Shown: positions 61,933 through 64,000 of the stretch, piece by piece
Layout of the letters: every line of letters starts with the position of its first letter
Position numbering within the stretch: the first letter of the stretch is position 1
Assembly (NCBI GenBank): GCA_001897535.1
Contig: MKTC01000028.1
Span: forward strand, 1 to 64,000
DNA from: Bacteroidetes bacterium 37-13
GTDB taxonomy: Bacteria > Bacteroidota > Bacteroidia > Chitinophagales > LD1
DNA: 64,000 nt
Reading direction: 5' to 3'
Translations under genes and position numbers: made by a program
The notes under the pieces: generated by a model
The model's input: only the letters and a program-made list of their open reading frames with translations
Told to the model about the DNA's origin: nothing
Databases searched by the model: none

Positions 61933-62778
61933 TTATACCTCAAAAGGCTTTGCATTTTCGTAAGCCTTACGCTCTTTCCAAGCTTGCCAAGAGTTGCCCA
62001 TCAAATGGTTTAAGCCTTTATCAACCACAAAATGTGTAGCTAAATTTATACCACCTTTTGCAGCGGTGAATGGTGAATTTTGCGAGCGCATGGCTAAACC
62101 AAAACTAAAATCCATGTAATACATATAATGCCAATATTGCGAAGGCATAAAAATGGTTTCACCGTGCTTTAAAACCGTTTCATAACCCGTTACATTTTTC
62201 AATGCAGGAAACTTTTCGTAATCAGGATTTTTAGGGTCAATCAAGCTTTTTACCGTAAATGGGTGGTGATATATTTTTTCGGTTTCTTCAGGCGAAAAAA
62301 GAATAACTCGTTTATTGCCAATAAACTGCGTTAAGAAAACATTAGCACAATCAATATCGTAGTGCATGGTAACTTCCGCGCCTTCGCCACCAAAAAACAT
62401 AAATGGAATTTTTATCCAATAGTTTTGGTAATCGGGGAACGAAAATGACTTTTTTAATTCCGGTGCGTGTTCAAAAATATCAAATAGAAATAAGCGATAA
62501 TCAGAAACTCCAGACTTTATTGTTTCCAAAAATTTAGCAAAAGGCATAGTGGTATCGTTAGTCATGTAACCTTTGCCCGGCTTGGAATAATTGCTTGAGA
62601 AAACAGGAACTTCTATATTGCCATATTGACTATGAAAAAAATTGTAATCCCATTTATTCAGCGCGTCCCAACCCTTAGTGAAATCGGTAAAAACGCAAGG
62701 CTTATTTTTCTTTTGAAATTCTTCTTTAAACTCTCTTGGGCTAATGTTGCTCACCCTTTCAACTTGCAGAAGTTTCAT
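61933..62778 (-). CDS. JmjC/cupin-8 type Fe(II)/2-oxoglutarate dioxygenase-like protein
   Basis: The 281-residue protein has the HxD iron-binding pair in VTMHYDIDCANVFL, the lysine for 2-oxoglutarate in GNKRVILFSPEE, and a distal histidine in MPSQYWHYMYY. This is the JmjC/FIH-type layout, so it may hydroxylate a protein or small molecule. It is the first gene of the four-gene unit running to 59576. The predicted promoter at 62826-62857 lies upstream. Confidence 0.8.
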   Translation of the reverse strand: MKLLQVERVSNISPREFKEEFQKKNKPCVFTDFTKGWDALNKWDYNFFHSQYGNIEVPVFSSNYSKPGKGYMTNDTTMPFAKFLETIKSGVSDYRLFLFDIFEHAPELKKSFSFPDYQNYWIKIPFMFFGGEGAEVTMHYDIDCANVFLTQFIGNKRVILFSPEETEKIYHHPFTVKSLIDPKNPDYEKFPALKNVTGYETVLKHGETIFMPSQYWHYMYYMDFSFGLAMRSQNSPFTAAKGGINLATHFVVDKGLNHLMGNSWQAWKERKAYENAKPFEV

Positions 62779-62825
62779 ATAATTTCTTTTTGTGAATGAA
62801 TGTAATAGTCCGTTCTAAACTGCCG

Positions 62826-62857
62826 CAAATTTATAGGAAAATAAACAGAACGAACAA
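62826..62857 (-). promoter_or_regulatory. Predicted promoter of the JmjC-LuxE-HTTM-like operon
   Basis: On the minus strand TTG (62857-62855) precedes TAAATTTG (62833-62826) by 21 nt, matching the phylum promoter with slightly wide spacing. The leader would be about 40 nt. Confidence 0.4.
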
Positions 62858-62963
62858 CTGTTAGCCTTTGTTGAAAAACAAGATGAAGTAAAACTTACAA
62901 AAACCTAAAATGTGATACATAAATGAAATACACTAAGCGTAAATCACTTACAGGAAACTACTT

Positions 62964-63671
62964 CTATTTTTTACGATGAATAAACGCTTTGTAAGCATAC
63001 TTTATTTTCTCGCTCAAAGACCAAGAAGATTTATCGTTAGAATCATTAATTCTTGAAGCCGGTAGAATCCACACATTTTTTGCTAAATCTAATAATACTA
63101 ATTGTGCAAATTTATTTGTAAAATCTGTTTGCAGCAAAGCATTTCTAACTTCTCTATTTAGAATTCCAAAATCAAATCCACCTTGCGGCATTCGGCTATC
63201 CACAACCGATAAAAGGCGATAAAAAACTTTCGACAAAACGACACTCATTCCCGTATCGCTGCGCCAAGTGCGCGACCCAATAGCCAAGTCGTGCCCGTTT
63301 TGTATTGCTTGATAAAGCGGAGCAATTGTTTTAAAAGAATTTTGCATATCGCATGAATAAAAAGCAACAGCATTTCCTTGCGCAGCATACATTCCGGTTT
63401 CTACGGCTTTTAACTGCCCTCCGTTTATTTCGTGTTGTAAAACCACCACCGAACTATTTTTAATTCCACGCAAAACCTCTAAAGATTTATCGGTACTCGC
63501 ATCATCAACAAAAATTATTTCGTAGCTATTTAGCTTTAATGTATGTTGAATAACTTCTTCCACCGCTTGCAGCACAATAGGAATTGAATTTTGCTTGTTG
63601 TAAACGGGCAACACAACAGAAAGTTCAATTGTAGAATTATTGTGTAAGAAAGTTTGTGCAGCAGATGTCAA
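62964..63671 (-). CDS. Glycosyltransferase family 2 (DPM/ArnC-like)
   Basis: The 235-residue GT-A protein has IFVDDASTD and SCDMQNS for nucleotide and metal binding, and a basic C-terminus. The absence of large membrane helices suggests a soluble or peripherally bound enzyme. It lies on the same strand as the JmjC-type gene, 185 bp upstream of it, so it may or may not belong to that unit. Sugar and acceptor are unknown. Confidence 0.82.
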   Translation of the reverse strand: MTSAAQTFLHNNSTIELSVVLPVYNKQNSIPIVLQAVEEVIQHTLKLNSYEIIFVDDASTDKSLEVLRGIKNSSVVVLQHEINGGQLKAVETGMYAAQGNAVAFYSCDMQNSFKTIAPLYQAIQNGHDLAIGSRTWRSDTGMSVVLSKVFYRLLSVVDSRMPQGGFDFGILNREVRNALLQTDFTNKFAQLVLLDLAKNVWILPASRINDSNDKSSWSLSEKIKYAYKAFIHRKK

Positions 63672-63762
63672 TATGTTTTGTTGTTTAGCTTTTGCAATAT
63701 TATGTTTTCATTCAATAAAAAAATATTGGAGGATACTTTTATTAGAGATTTACCATTATTAC

Positions 63763-64000
63763 ATGTTTTCTAGAAAGCATTTTTTATGTGAAGCGATGGA
63801 GATAAAAGAACAAACAGTTGAAAATTGGGGATTGCAAAAAGTAAATTCTATAGTTGTAAAACCACAAAGCTATTCACAGCTTGAAAGTGCTATTGCTACT
63901 GCGCAAAAGCAGAAATTAAAAATTTGCGCAGCGGGCGGGCTCATGAGTTTTAGTAATGTTTGTTTGCTCAGTAAAAACTATTCTGTTGATACTACTTCCC
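63763..64000 (+). CDS. Partial FAD-linked oxidoreductase (FAD_binding_4-like), runs off window
   Basis: From ATG 63763 (or more likely the in-frame ATG at 63796, MEIKEQTVENWGLQ) the frame stays open to the end. VNSIVVKPQSYSQLESAIA and AAGGLMSFSNVCLL fit the start of a FAD-binding PCMH-type oxidoreductase domain, such as DprE1-like enzymes. Only about 80 residues are available, so the assignment is tentative. It is divergent from the GT2 gene across about 90 bp. Confidence 0.55.
   Translation, partial: MFSRKHFLCEAMEIKEQTVENWGLQKVNSIVVKPQSYSQLESAIATAQKQKLKICAAGGLMSFSNVCLLSKNYSVDTTS

Overview
This window reads as chromosomal DNA from a member of the Bacteroidota. The evidence is a type IX secretion (T9SS) locus with T9SS cargo proteins, a fused CcoN/CcoO cbb3 oxidase with FixH and CcoG, a Lon/PolA/PurH housekeeping set, DUF4175, DUF2723 and DUF4293 families typical of the phylum, an atpD-atpC pair split from the rest of the ATP synthase, and promoters of the TTTG-N18-TAnnTTTG type. 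The DNA is AT-rich by eye. It looks like a free-living gliding or surface-active lineage (Chitinophagales/Sphingobacteriales-like). I cannot name a genus. No rRNA, tRNA or CRISPR array was recognised.

Layout. Positions 1-6959 hold most of a giant secreted surface protein (minus strand, C-terminus beyond the window). Positions 7481-12719 are queD, yicC, lon and an acyltransferase. Positions 12962-23430 hold a giant DUF4175 coiled-coil protein, a polytopic membrane protein, an SDR/nuclease pair, polA and an AcpH-like gene, which leads into a PorV/PorQ-like protein and PorU sortase pair (23434-29686). Positions 29737-36159 are a cbb3 oxidase operon (ccoS-ccoNO-ccoQ-ccoP-ccoG-fixH-tauE), including two small genes, ccoQ-like and ccoS, identified directly from the sequence. 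Positions 36326-39400 are a scrambled accessory patch: a T9SS beta-propeller protein, its truncated paralogue, a broken T9SS cargo tail and a decayed REP/RAYT plus IS remnants. Positions 39401-56035 are housekeeping genes: exonuclease/GIY-YIG fusion, purH, DUF4293, DUF2723, atpCD, GGGP synthase, HIT, an SprB-repeat protein, fused ketoacid dehydrogenase E1 and fabG. Positions 56199-57053 hold an intact RAYT between inverted REP palindromes plus an IS982-like remnant. Positions 57057-59581 are mreD, mreC and floA. Positions 59576-63671 are a compact, poorly understood operon (HTTM-like membrane protein, small partner, LuxE-like adenylating enzyme, JmjC-type cupin) preceded by a GT2 glycosyltransferase. 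The window ends in a partial FAD-linked oxidoreductase.

How the parts fit. PorU and the PorV/PorQ-like protein would process and anchor T9SS cargo. Two candidate cargo proteins (36725-38266, 50085-52739) and one cargo fragment (38269-38897) are in the window, and the giant protein at 1-6959 is probably another. The cbb3 locus is a complete core oxidase plus assembly factors, with an FNR/CRP-like palindrome upstream suggesting oxygen-responsive control.

The most unusual observations are: (i) a 64-bp dispersed palindrome with a compensatory base-pair change between its two copies; (ii) two generations of REP/RAYT loci, one intact and one decayed, each next to the same IS982 end; (iii) an ABAB super-repeat in the giant surface protein; (iv) a (CA)9 tract inside a signal-peptide coding region; (v) the HTTM-like/LuxE/JmjC operon, the best candidate here for an undescribed pathway.
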